This document shows, in pieces, positions 8,575 through 16,948 of a DNA stretch of 64,000 nucleotides. The notes below the pieces were generated by a model. The model was not told the origin of the DNA. It saw only the letters and a list, made by a program, of their open reading frames with translations, and searched no databases. The first letter of the stretch is position 1. Each line of letters opens with the position of its first letter. This DNA is from an uncultured Faecalicatena sp. (GTDB lineage Bacteria > Bacillota > Clostridia > Lachnospirales > Lachnospiraceae), in the NCBI GenBank assembly GCA_948468385.1, contig CAOKHZ010000007.1:92127-156126 (forward strand). Direction: 5' to 3'. The position numbers were made by a program, and so were the translations under genes.

Positions 8575-8977
8575 TCATTTTTCAGCCACCAATTCCTTGA
8601 TATTGCACTCCCGCCCCGAAAGCAGCCATGTGTGCTCGCTCCGGCAATACGGGCACACTTTCCCATGCTCGACCGTCGGGTATTCCTTCTTGCATTCCTC
8701 GCAAAACGTTACCGCCGCCGACCACGACCGTCCTGCCGGAAATTTTTTGCAAGAGATCCAGATTCACCCTTCTCAAGAAATCAATGCCCGTCTCGACATT
8801 TTCTGCGTCCTCGCCCGGTATGCCCGCTTTCCGTCCGGCCTGCAGTCCGATGGCCACGAAAAACGCCTTGTACCCCTGCCCGCGAAGTTCTTCCAGTGTC
8901 ACGCCCTTTTCAACCTCCACGCCGCAGCGTATCTCGGCCCCCATCGTCTTTATCACGTCATTTTCCGCCTGACAATA
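8575..8977 (-). pseudogene. Chimeric remnant: pyridine-nucleotide oxidoreductase fragment joined to a HypA-like tail
   Basis: Reading the minus strand from about 8977 to 8712, one frame gives a piece of an FAD/NAD(P)-binding oxidoreductase of the glutamate-synthase small-subunit type: AEIRCGVEVEKG, then FVAIGLQAGRK, IPGEDAENVETG and GRTVVVGGGNV. There the match stops. From about 8703 to the TGA at 8575 a second frame encodes CEECKKEY, CPYCRSEHTW and LLSGRECNIKE, which resembles the zinc-binding C-terminus of the nickel chaperone HypA (CxxC...CxxC). The two pieces meet at about 8705-8712, so a deletion appears to have fused two genes. Neither part can be functional. The frame stays open upstream of 8977, but I recognise nothing there. 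Confidence 0.6.
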
Positions 8978-9114
8978 TCTTCCTTCTTGAAAGCTTGCTA
9001 ACGAGCATCCTGCTAATAAAAACTCGATATTTCTTGGAAATAATCACTATGAAAGAACAAACCTTATAGCAATAGAATGACAACTTGTGGTTTATTGAAT
9101 TAGGATTCTAAAAC

Positions 9115-9152
9115 AAAAAAGACTACTTACTCAACGTATGTAGTCTTTTTTG
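9115..9152 (-). terminator. Terminator after the Fic gene
   Basis: AAAAAAGACTAC pairs with GTAGTCTTTTTT around a 13-nt loop, so it can act on either strand. It includes the last codons of the Fic C-terminal remnant. Confidence 0.7.
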
Positions 9153-9235
9153 TATTTTCCCTTTCCATAACCGGATACCGGCTCGATAATCCCCGCTTTT
9201 ACCAGTTTAGATATAAGCTTGGACGCGCTTGAGCC
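9131..9235 (-). pseudogene. Winged-helix tail of the Fic protein, cut off by an in-frame stop
   Basis: Directly after the TAA that ends the Fic gene, and in the same frame, 34 further codons read GSSASKLISKLVKAGIIEPV then SGYGKGKYKKDYIR and a TGA at 9131. This is the typical closing winged-helix segment of many Fic proteins (S-x-K-L-I-K-L...GII-PV-G-GKGKY). The region that normally links it to the Fic domain is also much shorter than usual, so both an internal deletion and a nonsense codon seem to have occurred. Confidence 0.7.
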
Positions 9236-10078
9236 TTAAATATCTACTTTTTCTGCTTTCCAAAGTTCACTTATATGCAGATTCCGATTATGCAACTCAT
9301 TTTTTTCATTTAAAAGCAAGTTTCTTAAGAATATCTCTAGGTATTCCGTAGTTTCATAAACACCCTTTTGCAAATTCGTATAGTTTGCCCGCACAAGAGC
9401 ATTTCTGAAATACCAGGAATTCTCGAAAGAAATATCATTGGTTACCGAAAAACCCAACATTCTCAAATATTTGATAAAAAATACCGCCGTCGTTCGTGTA
9501 TTACCCTCCTCGAAAATATGGATTTGCCATAATCTTGAAACAAATAACGCAAGGTGATGGATAATCTCATCCATGGAAAGTCCTTTGTAGCTAAAGTCCC
9601 TCTCCACCGAAAAATCATACTCGAGAGTAGCCCGCAACTCTGAAGCACTTCCGTATATAACAGTTGCCCCATCCAATACCCACTCTTTCTTTGTAATGTT
9701 ATAATCTCTTATTTTTCCGGCGTGTTTATAAATATCCTGAAACAATTTGCGGTGGATAGAAATATACTCATTTGTTAAAAACGAAAAGGCTGTTTCTGAT
9801 AATACCTCCGCAATTCTCGACGACACTTTATCTGCTTCTTCAGTACGCTCATCATCAAAACGAGAAGGATTTTCCTCATAATAGCTTTCTATCAGCTTTT
9901 GTGCTTCCTTCATCGTAATTTTTCCTTCAATGTTCTGAATAGCGGTATCTATCAAATATTTTGACGGCTTGAGTCCGTCTACTGCCTGCAACCCAATTGC
10001 CGTACTCCAGGCATAGCCCTTACTGGCTTTATCAGGTTCGGACTCTCTCAAATATTCCTTAAACGGGTCTTTATCCAT
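9236..10078 (-). CDS. Fic-family protein with N-terminal VbhA-like antitoxin segment, C-terminus truncated
   Basis: 280 aa from ATG 10078 (GAGGTGAC upstream). Residues 1-60 resemble the VbhA-like antitoxin segment that some Fic proteins carry in the same chain (DPFKEYLRESEPDK, then AYAW-type STAIGLQAVDG and an EAQKL helix). The Fic core spans about residues 85-230 with the active-site loop HIFEEGNTRTT; the usual HPF is HIF here, while the His, the acidic residue and GNxR remain. Fic enzymes transfer AMP or similar groups to protein targets. The chain stops before its winged helix (see 9131-9235). It adjoins a decayed island next to tRNA-Arg and may belong to it. Confidence 0.85.
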   Translation of the reverse strand: MDKDPFKEYLRESEPDKASKGYAWSTAIGLQAVDGLKPSKYLIDTAIQNIEGKITMKEAQKLIESYYEENPSRFDDERTEEADKVSSRIAEVLSETAFSFLTNEYISIHRKLFQDIYKHAGKIRDYNITKKEWVLDGATVIYGSASELRATLEYDFSVERDFSYKGLSMDEIIHHLALFVSRLWQIHIFEEGNTRTTAVFFIKYLRMLGFSVTNDISFENSWYFRNALVRANYTNLQKGVYETTEYLEIFLRNLLLNEKNELHNRNLHISELWKAEKVDI

Positions 10079-10100
10079 ATTGTCACCTCGTTTCACCTAG

Positions 10101-10133
10101 CATCGCTAAGAGGATTTGAACCTCTGCCTACCA
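10101..10133. repeat. Duplicate of the tRNA-Arg 3' end, possible attachment-site scar
   Basis: Positions 10103-10124 repeat exactly 22 bp of the T-arm and acceptor end of tRNA-Arg(CCT) (11603-11624), with further weaker similarity to 10133. A duplicated tRNA 3' end downstream of the intact gene is what site-specific integration leaves. No integrase is left in the 1.5 kb between the copies. Confidence 0.6.
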
Positions 10134-10179
10134 TTTAGAATAGGATTAGAACCAGAAATACTTTTTCTCTGTCCTCGAG

Positions 10180-10368
10180 TCATTGTATCACACCGTTTTT
10201 AAATTGTGCAGTGTCCACATTTACTTGTCCTCGCTTATACATTTGATAGAATGTAGGAAGAAAACTGTAAATCAATAAAAAAGAAATGAGTATTATACCA
10301 ACCATTAAACTAAGACAATGCAAAAAGGTTTTAGAAAATGGCAGAAAAATCAGCTGAAATATCCTCAA
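10180..10368 (-). pseudogene. N-terminal remnant of a sensor histidine kinase
   Basis: 62 codons encode a start typical of a kinase membrane anchor: FLPFSKTFLHCLSLMVG, then a hydrophobic run ILISFLLIYSFLPTFYQ. It ends at a stop before any HAMP or kinase domain. It overlaps the truncated response regulator by 38 bp, in the order expected for a two-component operon. Confidence 0.5.
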
Positions 10369-10753
10369 AGCATACTATTGTTTTGTCAATCGGGTAACTT
10401 CTACGGAGTAACGCAGATACCCGTTTTACAAGCACAATGGGCGAAAACGATTTCGTTACATATTCGTCTGCCTGCAAGTAAAAGCTTTTTATCTGCGTAT
10501 ATTCATCACCTAAAGCTGTCAGCATAATAACAAGAATGTCGGATAAAGTGCGGATTTCCTGCAAAACCTCCATATCGTTCTTTTTCGGCAGCATAATATC
10601 CAGTACAACTAAATCAAAACATCTTTCGTAAAATAGGGTGATTACCTCATCACCGTCATATGCGCCGGTTACGGCATATCCTGCTTCTTTCAAAAATTCA
10701 CAGATGACCTGGTGTGTATTCTTGTCATCTTCAACAACTAAAATCCGATACAT
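10331..10753 (-). pseudogene. Response regulator receiver domain, DNA-binding domain lost
   Basis: 140 aa from ATG 10753 (GGAGGG upstream). The receiver domain is complete: acidic pair Asp9/Asp10 in VVEDD, phospho-acceptor Asp52 in VVLDIMLP, threonine in MLTALGD and lysine in VTKSF. OmpR-type regulators carry about 100 more residues with a winged helix; here the chain runs out about 20 residues after the receiver and passes straight into the kinase start. A single deletion removing the regulator's C-terminus would explain this. It could still make a receiver-only protein, but the context of decay makes that unlikely. The 233 bp upstream (10754-10986) hold only small hairpins. Confidence 0.65.
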
Positions 10754-10986
10754 AAATTCCCTCCGAAAAAATTCAAGAACGCCACCGGCGTTCTTGCGGT
10801 GGTGCACAAGTCAGCTATGCTGACAAAATACATCTTTGTGCGCCTGCCATCCGCCGGAGGCATATCATAAGTATGTGGAGTTTGTGTGGAAAACGCTATT
10901 TTTTATTATATTTTGTCCTTCCTGGCATCAAAAAAGGACCAGTCTCCCGATCCAATTTTGATTTACTTTTATGACATAGTCTCACT

Positions 10987-11456
10987 TCAATAAATCTTAT
11001 CTGCAATTTCATTCCTTGATGAATCTGGTTTCTGCTTCAAAATAGCAAGGACCAACATCTCCGTTTCGTTCAAAGTGACATCCAAAGTGACACTTTTCGG
11101 TATTTTTACACCGTTGACACTTCCTTGACACCTCCTTGACACTTCCTTGACACCTCCTATTTTCTAAATCATTATTCCTCCAAATTCAAGTACAAGCTTG
11201 GATGAATTTTTTGAGGATTATTTAAAACATTAATGAAATTCTTTTTGATGTCATCAACAACCTTTGGATTAACACCAACGACCACGGCCTTGTTATCAAC
11301 CTCTTTAACACCAAAAAGCAATTATCCCCCATAGCGGTTTGAAAAAGAACAAACCGTTTCAAACACGCTATCATTTAGACCATTTATGCACTCTTTAAAT
11401 TCGATTGTGAATCCTTCTCCTTGTTCAAGAAATTCTTGCAATTTTTGTTGTGTCAT
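10987..11456 (-). pseudogene. Broken AlbA_2-domain ATP-binding regulator
   Basis: ATG 11456 follows AGAGGTAA and opens an AlbA_2 domain (EFLEQGEGFTIEFKE, then VFETVCSFSNRYGG). A TAA interrupts at once, and the frame resumes with LLFGVKEVDNKAVVVGVNP and a helix ending in LYLNLEE. It stops again at about 11175. Further on, a piece from 11159 to 10987 encodes VTLNETEMLVLAILKQKP and EIADKIY, the closing winged-helix start of such proteins. The ATPase middle is missing. At least one nonsense codon and one large deletion are therefore present. Confidence 0.7.
11114..11157. repeat. 22-bp tandem repeat, two copies
   Basis: Two identical copies of a unit beginning TTGACACTTCCTTGACACC lie at 11114-11135 and 11136-11157, inside the broken AlbA_2 gene at the point where its middle is missing. 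Confidence 0.8.
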
Positions 11457-11524
11457 TCATATTACCTCTGATTTCACGTAAATAACAATATTATTTACAA
11501 ATTCGTTATGTTTCCTATAAAGTA

Positions 11525-11598
11525 AAACAGAACAAAATTATTATATAAGTTCCAAACATCTTTCCGTTTGTAACTCATATAATAATTCCGTCCTGTTT
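11525..11598. repeat. 74-bp imperfect palindrome beside tRNA-Arg
   Basis: Arms of about 33 bp (11525-11557 and 11566-11598) pair with only a few mismatches around an 8-nt loop. It begins 2 bp beyond the tRNA-Arg 3' end. It may act as the tRNA terminator or be a small palindromic mobile sequence. Confidence 0.65.
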
Positions 11599-11600
11599 AA

Positions 11601-11674
11601 CGTCGCTAAGAGGATTTGAACCTCCGACCTACCGCTTAGGAGGCGGTCGCTCTATCCTGCTGAGCTATAGCGAC
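11601..11674 (-). tRNA. tRNA-Arg (anticodon CCT)
   Basis: A 74-nt cloverleaf: acceptor GTCGCTA/TAGCGAC, D arm with AGCAGGATA, anticodon stem ACCGC/GCGGT with loop CTCCTAA, T arm GGAGGTTCAAATCCTCT, discriminator G. It reads AGG codons. Its 3' end is repeated at 10101-10133. Confidence 0.95.
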
Positions 11675-11722
11675 ATTTATATAATGCATGATTCCAAACA
11701 CGTTATTGGAAGATGCTTATAT

Positions 11723-11751
11723 ATTTTACCATTAGTGGCGCATAAAATCAA
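11723..11751 (-). promoter_or_regulatory. Promoter of tRNA-Arg
   Basis: TTGATT and TAAAAT on the minus strand are 17 bp apart; the -10 box ends 49 bp before the tRNA. Confidence 0.65.
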
Positions 11752-11816
11752 CCATTAATTTTTATTTTACAATTTTTTTTAATAATTCATAGTTATAAAT
11801 GGCAGCAATAATTCCC

Positions 11817-12758
11817 CTAATAATTTATAAATCCCTGCAGCCATATCGTTCCTTTAAATCTTCTTCCTATCTCGGGTTCTCCAAGTAATCGGGCTTTTGG
11901 AACGCAAATGTCAAACTGCAATCCATTGACGTCTAATTTCATCTGGCATAGTATTTCCTTCGTCTTTGTATTTTCCCTTTCCCGAAATGCCAGTATTTCT
12001 CCCATAATGGAGTAAACGTCACATTCAACGCCATATGGCATGATATAGGTATCCACAATGGAAAATACGTCTTCGTCCACCAATCTGTGAGATACTTGTG
12101 TATAAAGGTCCATATCATCCAAAGTCAACGTCTCGATTGCATTCGGATCTCCATTTCTGGCCGCATGTACCAACCTCTTTCTAATGTCCGCCTGTTTGTT
12201 TTCATTTCTTATTTGCTCTTCGCTTTTCTGCACGGGAAATAAAATTTTTCCCGACAATGCAAGTCCGGAAAGCGTCACTGATATGTTATGAGGATTTATA
12301 TTTTTGGCCATGCATTCACTTATATAGTCCGCCCCGTTTTGAAGAAAAAATATGAGACTGATTCCCACTTTCGGATCTTCGCAGATTCCCACATAATGCA
12401 TCTTGTCAATTCTTCTTTCAACTACCACTTCCACAGAAGTAGTTACTCCGCTTCCTTCAAAATAGGGATAGTAATAATTGAATTCAAAATCTTCCTTTTC
12501 GTCCAATTCTCCGCAAACACTAATTCCTATCCCCTGGCCAAATGATTTTTGTAACTCACAAAAAACCTCCAAATACTCTTTTTCAAAAAGACGGGTACTT
12601 GTCATCTTTTGTGAAAGCGGACGAGTCACGTCCAGTAAGGTACTATAAGTAACTATTGATTGAAAATCATAGTTTTCTTCAATTTCCTCAATCAGTTTTT
12701 TTAACTCTCTTTTAGTCAAAATATCGCCAAACCCAATCGCCTTTAAATATTGATGCAT
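11817..12758 (-). CDS. DUF3881-family protein
   Basis: 313 aa starting at MHQYLKAIGFGDI (ATG 12758, GGAGA upstream), which matches the typical opening of DUF3881 proteins of Lachnospiraceae. An internal segment YVGICEDPKVGISLIFFLQNG and a C-terminal LNGLQFDICVPK-like strand region are present. There are no membrane helices or known catalytic motifs. It lies downstream of serS on the same strand, a conserved neighbourhood near the origin in this family. Function is unknown. Confidence 0.75.
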   Translation of the reverse strand: MHQYLKAIGFGDILTKRELKKLIEEIEENYDFQSIVTYSTLLDVTRPLSQKMTSTRLFEKEYLEVFCELQKSFGQGIGISVCGELDEKEDFEFNYYYPYFEGSGVTTSVEVVVERRIDKMHYVGICEDPKVGISLIFFLQNGADYISECMAKNINPHNISVTLSGLALSGKILFPVQKSEEQIRNENKQADIRKRLVHAARNGDPNAIETLTLDDMDLYTQVSHRLVDEDVFSIVDTYIMPYGVECDVYSIMGEILAFRERENTKTKEILCQMKLDVNGLQFDICVPKARLLGEPEIGRRFKGTIWLQGFINY

Positions 12759-12847
12759 ATTCTCTCCGATAACTTCTAGTGCGGCGCCGGCCGTCATGAC
12801 TCGCAATTAAAAATCATTTAAGTAAAGCCAAACGCCGCATCAGTATT

Positions 12848-14134
12848 TTAATGTTTTGGTAAAATCACTTCATTGCCGCCCATATATGGTCGCAGGGCTT
12901 CTGGAATTTTTACGCTTCCATCCTCCTGCAGATTATTTTCCAAAAATGCAATCAACATTCTTGGAGGTGCTACTACAGTATTATTCAACGTATGGGCAAA
13001 ATATTTTCCATTTTCTCCTTTTACGCGAATGCCAAGCCTTCTTGCCTGGGCATCTCCCAGATTGGAACAGCTTCCCACTTCAAAATATTTTTTCTGCCTT
13101 GGGGACCAGGCTTCTACGTCTACCGATTTCACTTTTAAATCAGCCAAATCTCCCGAGCAACATTCCAATGTACGAACCGGGATGTCCAAAGTCCTGAATA
13201 AGTCTACCGTGTTCTGCCATAGTTTATCATACCACTCCATGCTGTCCTCCGGCTTGCAGACAACAATCATTTCCTGCTTTTCAAACTGATGTATACGATA
13301 TACTCCCCTTTCCTCGATACCATGTGCTCCCTTTTCTTTTCTAAAACATGGAGAATAGCTGGTCAGGGTTTTGGGAAGTTCCTTTTCCTCTATCATGGTG
13401 TCAATAAACTTTCCAATCATAGAATGCTCGCTCGTCCCTATCAAATACAAATCTTCTCCTTCTATTTTATACATCATGGCATCCATTTCGGCAAAACTCA
13501 TCACTCCGGTAACCACATTGCTGCGAATCATGAACGGCGGCACACAATAAGTAAATCCCCTATTAATCATGAAATCTCTGGCGTAAGAAATCACTGCCGA
13601 ATGTAATCTGGCAATATCACCCATCAAATAATAAAACCCATTTCCCGCCACTCTTCCGGCACTTTCAAAATCAACCCCGTCAAATCGCTTCATGATATCC
13701 GTATGATATGGAATCTCAAAATCAGGAATGACTGGTTCCCCATATCTTTCTACTTCGACATTTTCACTGTCGTCCTTTCCTATTGGAACCGACGGATCAA
13801 TGATATTTGGAATCGTCATCATGTCCTTCTTTAATTTTTCTTCCACTTGCTTTTCTTCCGTCGATAATGCTTCTATCCTATCCGCATTTTCGGCTACTTG
13901 TTTTTTAACCTCTTCCGCCTCTTCTTTTTTTCCTTGTGCCATCAATGCGCCTATCTGTTTCGAAATTTTATTTTTCTGTGCGCGAAGTGCTTCCACTTCT
14001 TGTTTAATTTCACGATTTCTGGCATCCAATTCCAATACTTCGTCTACCAACGGAAGCTTTTCATCCTGAAATTTATTTTTGATATTCTGCTTTACAACCT
14101 CCGGATTATTTCTTACAAATTTTAAATCTAACAT
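12848..14134 (-). CDS. serS: Seryl-tRNA synthetase
   Basis: 428 aa, the normal length. It charges tRNA-Ser and tRNA-Sec with serine. The N-terminal coiled-coil arm that grips the tRNA long arm spans about residues 30-105 (rich in E and K). Class II motif 2 is in the segment SPCFRKEKGAHG, with the motif 3 arginine in VVAPPRMLIAFLENN at the end. It follows DUF4446 at the end of the par cluster. No T-box was found in the 165 bp upstream; that stretch is AT-rich with short repeats. Confidence 0.97.
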   Translation of the reverse strand: MLDLKFVRNNPEVVKQNIKNKFQDEKLPLVDEVLELDARNREIKQEVEALRAQKNKISKQIGALMAQGKKEEAEEVKKQVAENADRIEALSTEEKQVEEKLKKDMMTIPNIIDPSVPIGKDDSENVEVERYGEPVIPDFEIPYHTDIMKRFDGVDFESAGRVAGNGFYYLMGDIARLHSAVISYARDFMINRGFTYCVPPFMIRSNVVTGVMSFAEMDAMMYKIEGEDLYLIGTSEHSMIGKFIDTMIEEKELPKTLTSYSPCFRKEKGAHGIEERGVYRIHQFEKQEMIVVCKPEDSMEWYDKLWQNTVDLFRTLDIPVRTLECCSGDLADLKVKSVDVEAWSPRQKKYFEVGSCSNLGDAQARRLGIRVKGENGKYFAHTLNNTVVAPPRMLIAFLENNLQEDGSVKIPEALRPYMGGNEVILPKH

Positions 14135-14184
14135 TTTCCCTTTCCTCCATATTTTTCTTTATCTTCTTTATTGAAATACTTCTT

Positions 14185-14250
14185 TTTAATATTAACTTCC
14201 TTTTAATATTAACTTCTTTTTATATTAACTACTTTTAATATTTAACCCTT
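14185..14250. repeat. AT-rich direct repeats upstream of serS
   Basis: The motif AATATTAACTTCYTTTT recurs about three to four times in degenerate form. It lies in the 5' untranslated region of serS on the minus strand. Confidence 0.6.
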
Positions 14251-14299
14251 TTCCATTCTTGTCTATTAGATACTTCCTTGTTTACTCTTAGGCTTCTTT

Positions 14300-14830
14300 T
14301 TATTGAAGGTTGTCCATATACCTAACATCATATACTTCTTGGAAAATCGCACGCTCTAAAGATTCTCTTTCTTCCTTCGTCAGTTCGATATAACTTTCTC
14401 CTTTTATAATTTCCTTAATGTAATTATGGTTTTCCTTTTCTGTATTCATAGAATCAAAGAGCCAGCCATTATCATTTTCATCAAGCACGGTTAATGCAAA
14501 ACTAAGATTTCCTTCCATTCCGTCAAATGCATTATACCTTACAATTCCCACTTTCTGATAGTGTTTCTTCATTTTCTTTTCTAAATTTCTTAGTTCTTCT
14601 TTGAGTCTCTCTGATTCTTCCTTTACTGCCTCAAACTGACTAAATTTCTCCAACATGCTTTCTTCTAAATTTTTACCGTCTTTTCCCTTCATAAATGAAG
14701 AGTACGTTCGTTTTAATCGATTACATTTCATATTTACATGTATCATGAAAAATGTCTGAACAATTAGTAATGCCATCAAAGCCAGAATAAAATATACGGA
14801 ATATGATTCTATATAATCAATTATTTCCAT
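14300..14830 (-). CDS. DUF4446-family membrane protein
   Basis: 176 aa. One N-terminal membrane helix (about residues 12-30) is followed by a coiled coil (about 65-95) and a compact C-terminal domain with VRYNAFDGMEGNLSFALTVL and DNGWLFDSM, the hallmark of DUF4446. The family is regularly found next to parB in Clostridia; its role is unknown. The gap to parB is 48 bp, so the two are probably co-transcribed. Confidence 0.8.
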   Translation of the reverse strand: MEIIDYIESYSVYFILALMALLIVQTFFMIHVNMKCNRLKRTYSSFMKGKDGKNLEESMLEKFSQFEAVKEESERLKEELRNLEKKMKKHYQKVGIVRYNAFDGMEGNLSFALTVLDENDNGWLFDSMNTEKENHNYIKEIIKGESYIELTKEERESLERAIFQEVYDVRYMDNLQ

Positions 14831-14878
14831 TTTTTATTCCAATGCCTCCTATTTATCATTTATCTCCCGTCAACATTC

Positions 14879-15823
14879 TTATTCTTCCCGAATAGACATA
14901 ATCAAATCATAAATTCTCTCTAATTCTTGTTCCGAATAATATTCAATTTCTATCTTTCCTCTTCCATTCGGTTTTGCATTGATATTTATCTTTGTTCCTA
15001 TAACATTTTTCATCTTTTCAATAATGTCATCATATACAAACGTGTGTTCTATCTTATCTTTTTGCTTTTCTTCCTTTGATTCTTTTGGTGACTTAAGGGA
15101 TTTTACAAGTTTCTCCGTATCGCGTACACTCATTTTTTCATCAAATATTTTCGTAGCAATCGTATACTGCAATTCCTCATCGTCAATTGCTAACAAAGCT
15201 CTGGCATGTCCCGTTGAAATCATGTCATCAATAATCATTTGCTGCACTCGTTGGCTCAGCTTCAAAAGTCTCATAGAATTCGTTACCGCTGTCCGGCTTT
15301 TTGAAACCCTCTCCGCTACCTCGTCTTGTTTGAGATTGAATTCCTCCAACAATCTCTTAAAAGCCATCGCCTCTTCAATTGGATTCAAATTTTCTCTTTG
15401 AATATTTTCAATAAGAGAAATTTCAACAATCTCTTGCCTCGAATAATCCTTGATAATAACGGGAACCTCTTTAAGCCCTGCAATCTTTGCGGCACGCCAT
15501 CTTCTTTCTCCTGCTATGATTTCATAGTAATCTTTTCTTTTTTGAACGATAAGAGGTTGTAATATTCCAAATTGCTTAACAGAATCTGCCAATTCCATCA
15601 AAGAATCTTCATCAAAATCTTTTCTTGGTTGATCACGATTCGGTTCAACCTGATTAATTTTTAAAAATGTTTCTCCGCTATTTTCATCTTCATTTTTATC
15701 ATTTATCACATTGTCCGTGTTGATGTTTTGTTCTGTCTTTTGACCCTCATTTGCTCCCACATCAGCTTTTGCCGGTATCAAGCTATCCAGTCCCTTTCCC
15801 AACCCTTTTCTTTTTGCGACCAT
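14879..15823 (-). CDS. parB: Chromosome-partitioning protein ParB (Spo0J)
   Basis: 314 aa from ATG 15823, 7 bp behind GGAGG inside the end of parA. It opens with AKRKGLGKGLDSLIP, the usual ParB N-terminus. The CTPase/ParB-N domain includes IAGERRWRAAKIAGL (GERRxRA motif), followed by the IENIQRENLNPIEEA helix and the HTH that binds parS. ParB loads on parS as a CTP-dependent clamp, spreads, and organises the origin with SMC. Two perfect parS sites lie just upstream of parA. Confidence 0.96.
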   Translation of the reverse strand: MVAKRKGLGKGLDSLIPAKADVGANEGQKTEQNINTDNVINDKNEDENSGETFLKINQVEPNRDQPRKDFDEDSLMELADSVKQFGILQPLIVQKRKDYYEIIAGERRWRAAKIAGLKEVPVIIKDYSRQEIVEISLIENIQRENLNPIEEAMAFKRLLEEFNLKQDEVAERVSKSRTAVTNSMRLLKLSQRVQQMIIDDMISTGHARALLAIDDEELQYTIATKIFDEKMSVRDTEKLVKSLKSPKESKEEKQKDKIEHTFVYDDIIEKMKNVIGTKININAKPNGRGKIEIEYYSEQELERIYDLIMSIREE

Positions 15824-15825
15824 TA

Positions 15826-16602
15826 TCATTCCTCCACATTATTTTCTCTGCTTATCACTTCCTCTGCCAGCAAAAAATAACTTTGTGAACCAACAGATTT
15901 GGGTGAATATAAGTTGATCGGCATTCCATAACTAGGTGCCTCTGCTAATCTAATGTTTCTTGGGATAATCGTTTTATATATGTTCTGGTTCAAATTATCT
16001 TTTACATTTTCCACTACTTGCAAAGAAAGATTTGTTCGGGCATCATACATGGTAAATACAATTCCCTCTATTTCCAAAGAGGCATTTAGTCTTTCTTTTA
16101 CCAATTCTATCGTATGTATCAACTGGCTCAAACCTTCCAAAGCATAGTACTCACATTGAATGGGGACAATAACGGAATCTGCCGTTGTCATCGCATTAAT
16201 TGTAAGCATACTCAATGCCGGCGGACAATCAATGATTATATAATCATATTCTTCCCTTATTTTTTCAACTTCTTGTTTTATAATATATTCCTTATTTTCC
16301 ACCCCAATCAACTCGATTTCTGCAGCAGAAAGATTGACATCCGAGGGGAGCACGTCTACATTTTCAATGACATCCTTGTAAATACATTCTTCAATGCTTT
16401 GTTCGCCAATAATCAGGTCATAAATACTATTCTCAATACTTTCCTTGTCCAACCCCAATCCACTTGACATATTTCCTTGCGGATCAAGATCCAAAGATAA
16501 TACTTTTTTTCCAAGACTCGCCAAGCAAGATGATAAATTAATCGCGGTAGTAGTTTTTCCAACCCCACCTTTTTGATTTGCAATTGCAATAATTCTACTC
16601 AT
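15826..16602 (-). CDS. parA: Chromosome-partitioning ATPase ParA (Soj)
   Basis: 258 aa from ATG 16602 (GAAAGGGGTG upstream); the open frame upstream reaches the parS site and is not coding. It has the deviant Walker A motif KGGVGKTT near the N-terminus, DCPPALS as Walker B, and the Mrp/MinD-type fold. ParA with ParB segregates origins and, in Bacillus, also controls DnaA. Its stop overlaps the parB start region. parS1 lies directly upstream of the promoter, so ParB spreading could affect expression. Confidence 0.97.
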   Translation of the reverse strand: MSRIIAIANQKGGVGKTTTAINLSSCLASLGKKVLSLDLDPQGNMSSGLGLDKESIENSIYDLIIGEQSIEECIYKDVIENVDVLPSDVNLSAAEIELIGVENKEYIIKQEVEKIREEYDYIIIDCPPALSMLTINAMTTADSVIVPIQCEYYALEGLSQLIHTIELVKERLNASLEIEGIVFTMYDARTNLSLQVVENVKDNLNQNIYKTIIPRNIRLAEAPSYGMPINLYSPKSVGSQSYFLLAEEVISRENNVEE

Positions 16603-16629
16603 AAGTGCACCCCTTTCTTTCATTTTACT

Positions 16630-16658
16630 ATTATAGCACCAATTAACAATATAATCCA
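16630..16658 (-). promoter_or_regulatory. Probable parA promoter
   Basis: A perfect TATAAT on the minus strand (16630-16635) has a weak -35 (TGGATT, 16653-16658) at 17 bp. parS1 starts 5 bp beyond the -35 box. Confidence 0.55.
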
Positions 16659-16663
16659 CTAAA

Positions 16664-16679
16664 TGTTTCACGTGAAACA
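16664..16679. other. parS site 1
   Basis: TGTTTCACGTGAAACA is an exact match to the bacterial parS consensus and is a perfect 16-bp palindrome. It lies just upstream of the parA promoter. Confidence 0.95.
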
Positions 16680-16948
16680 TTTTTTGTTAATATTGTCATT
16701 TTTTGCAATTTTTATTGGGTGTTATCATTCATTTTATTGGTAAATTATTTTGAAAAATAATTCTATTTTATAGTTTTTTTTAAATCGACATGACTTTTAA
16801 TTTAAAACTCAGCTTTTTATCATTTATTCATTCCATGAAACTATTTTGTGGAGTTGTATAAAAAACTTATTTTTATCACCACAATAATACACAAATAAAC
16901 ATAATAAGAAAAAATATTTATCTTTAAGTCGTTTCATTTTCACTAATC

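Noticed and set aside
14135-14299. T-box for serS
   Set aside because: The region lacks the T-box motif and any terminator; it is AT-rich short repeats.
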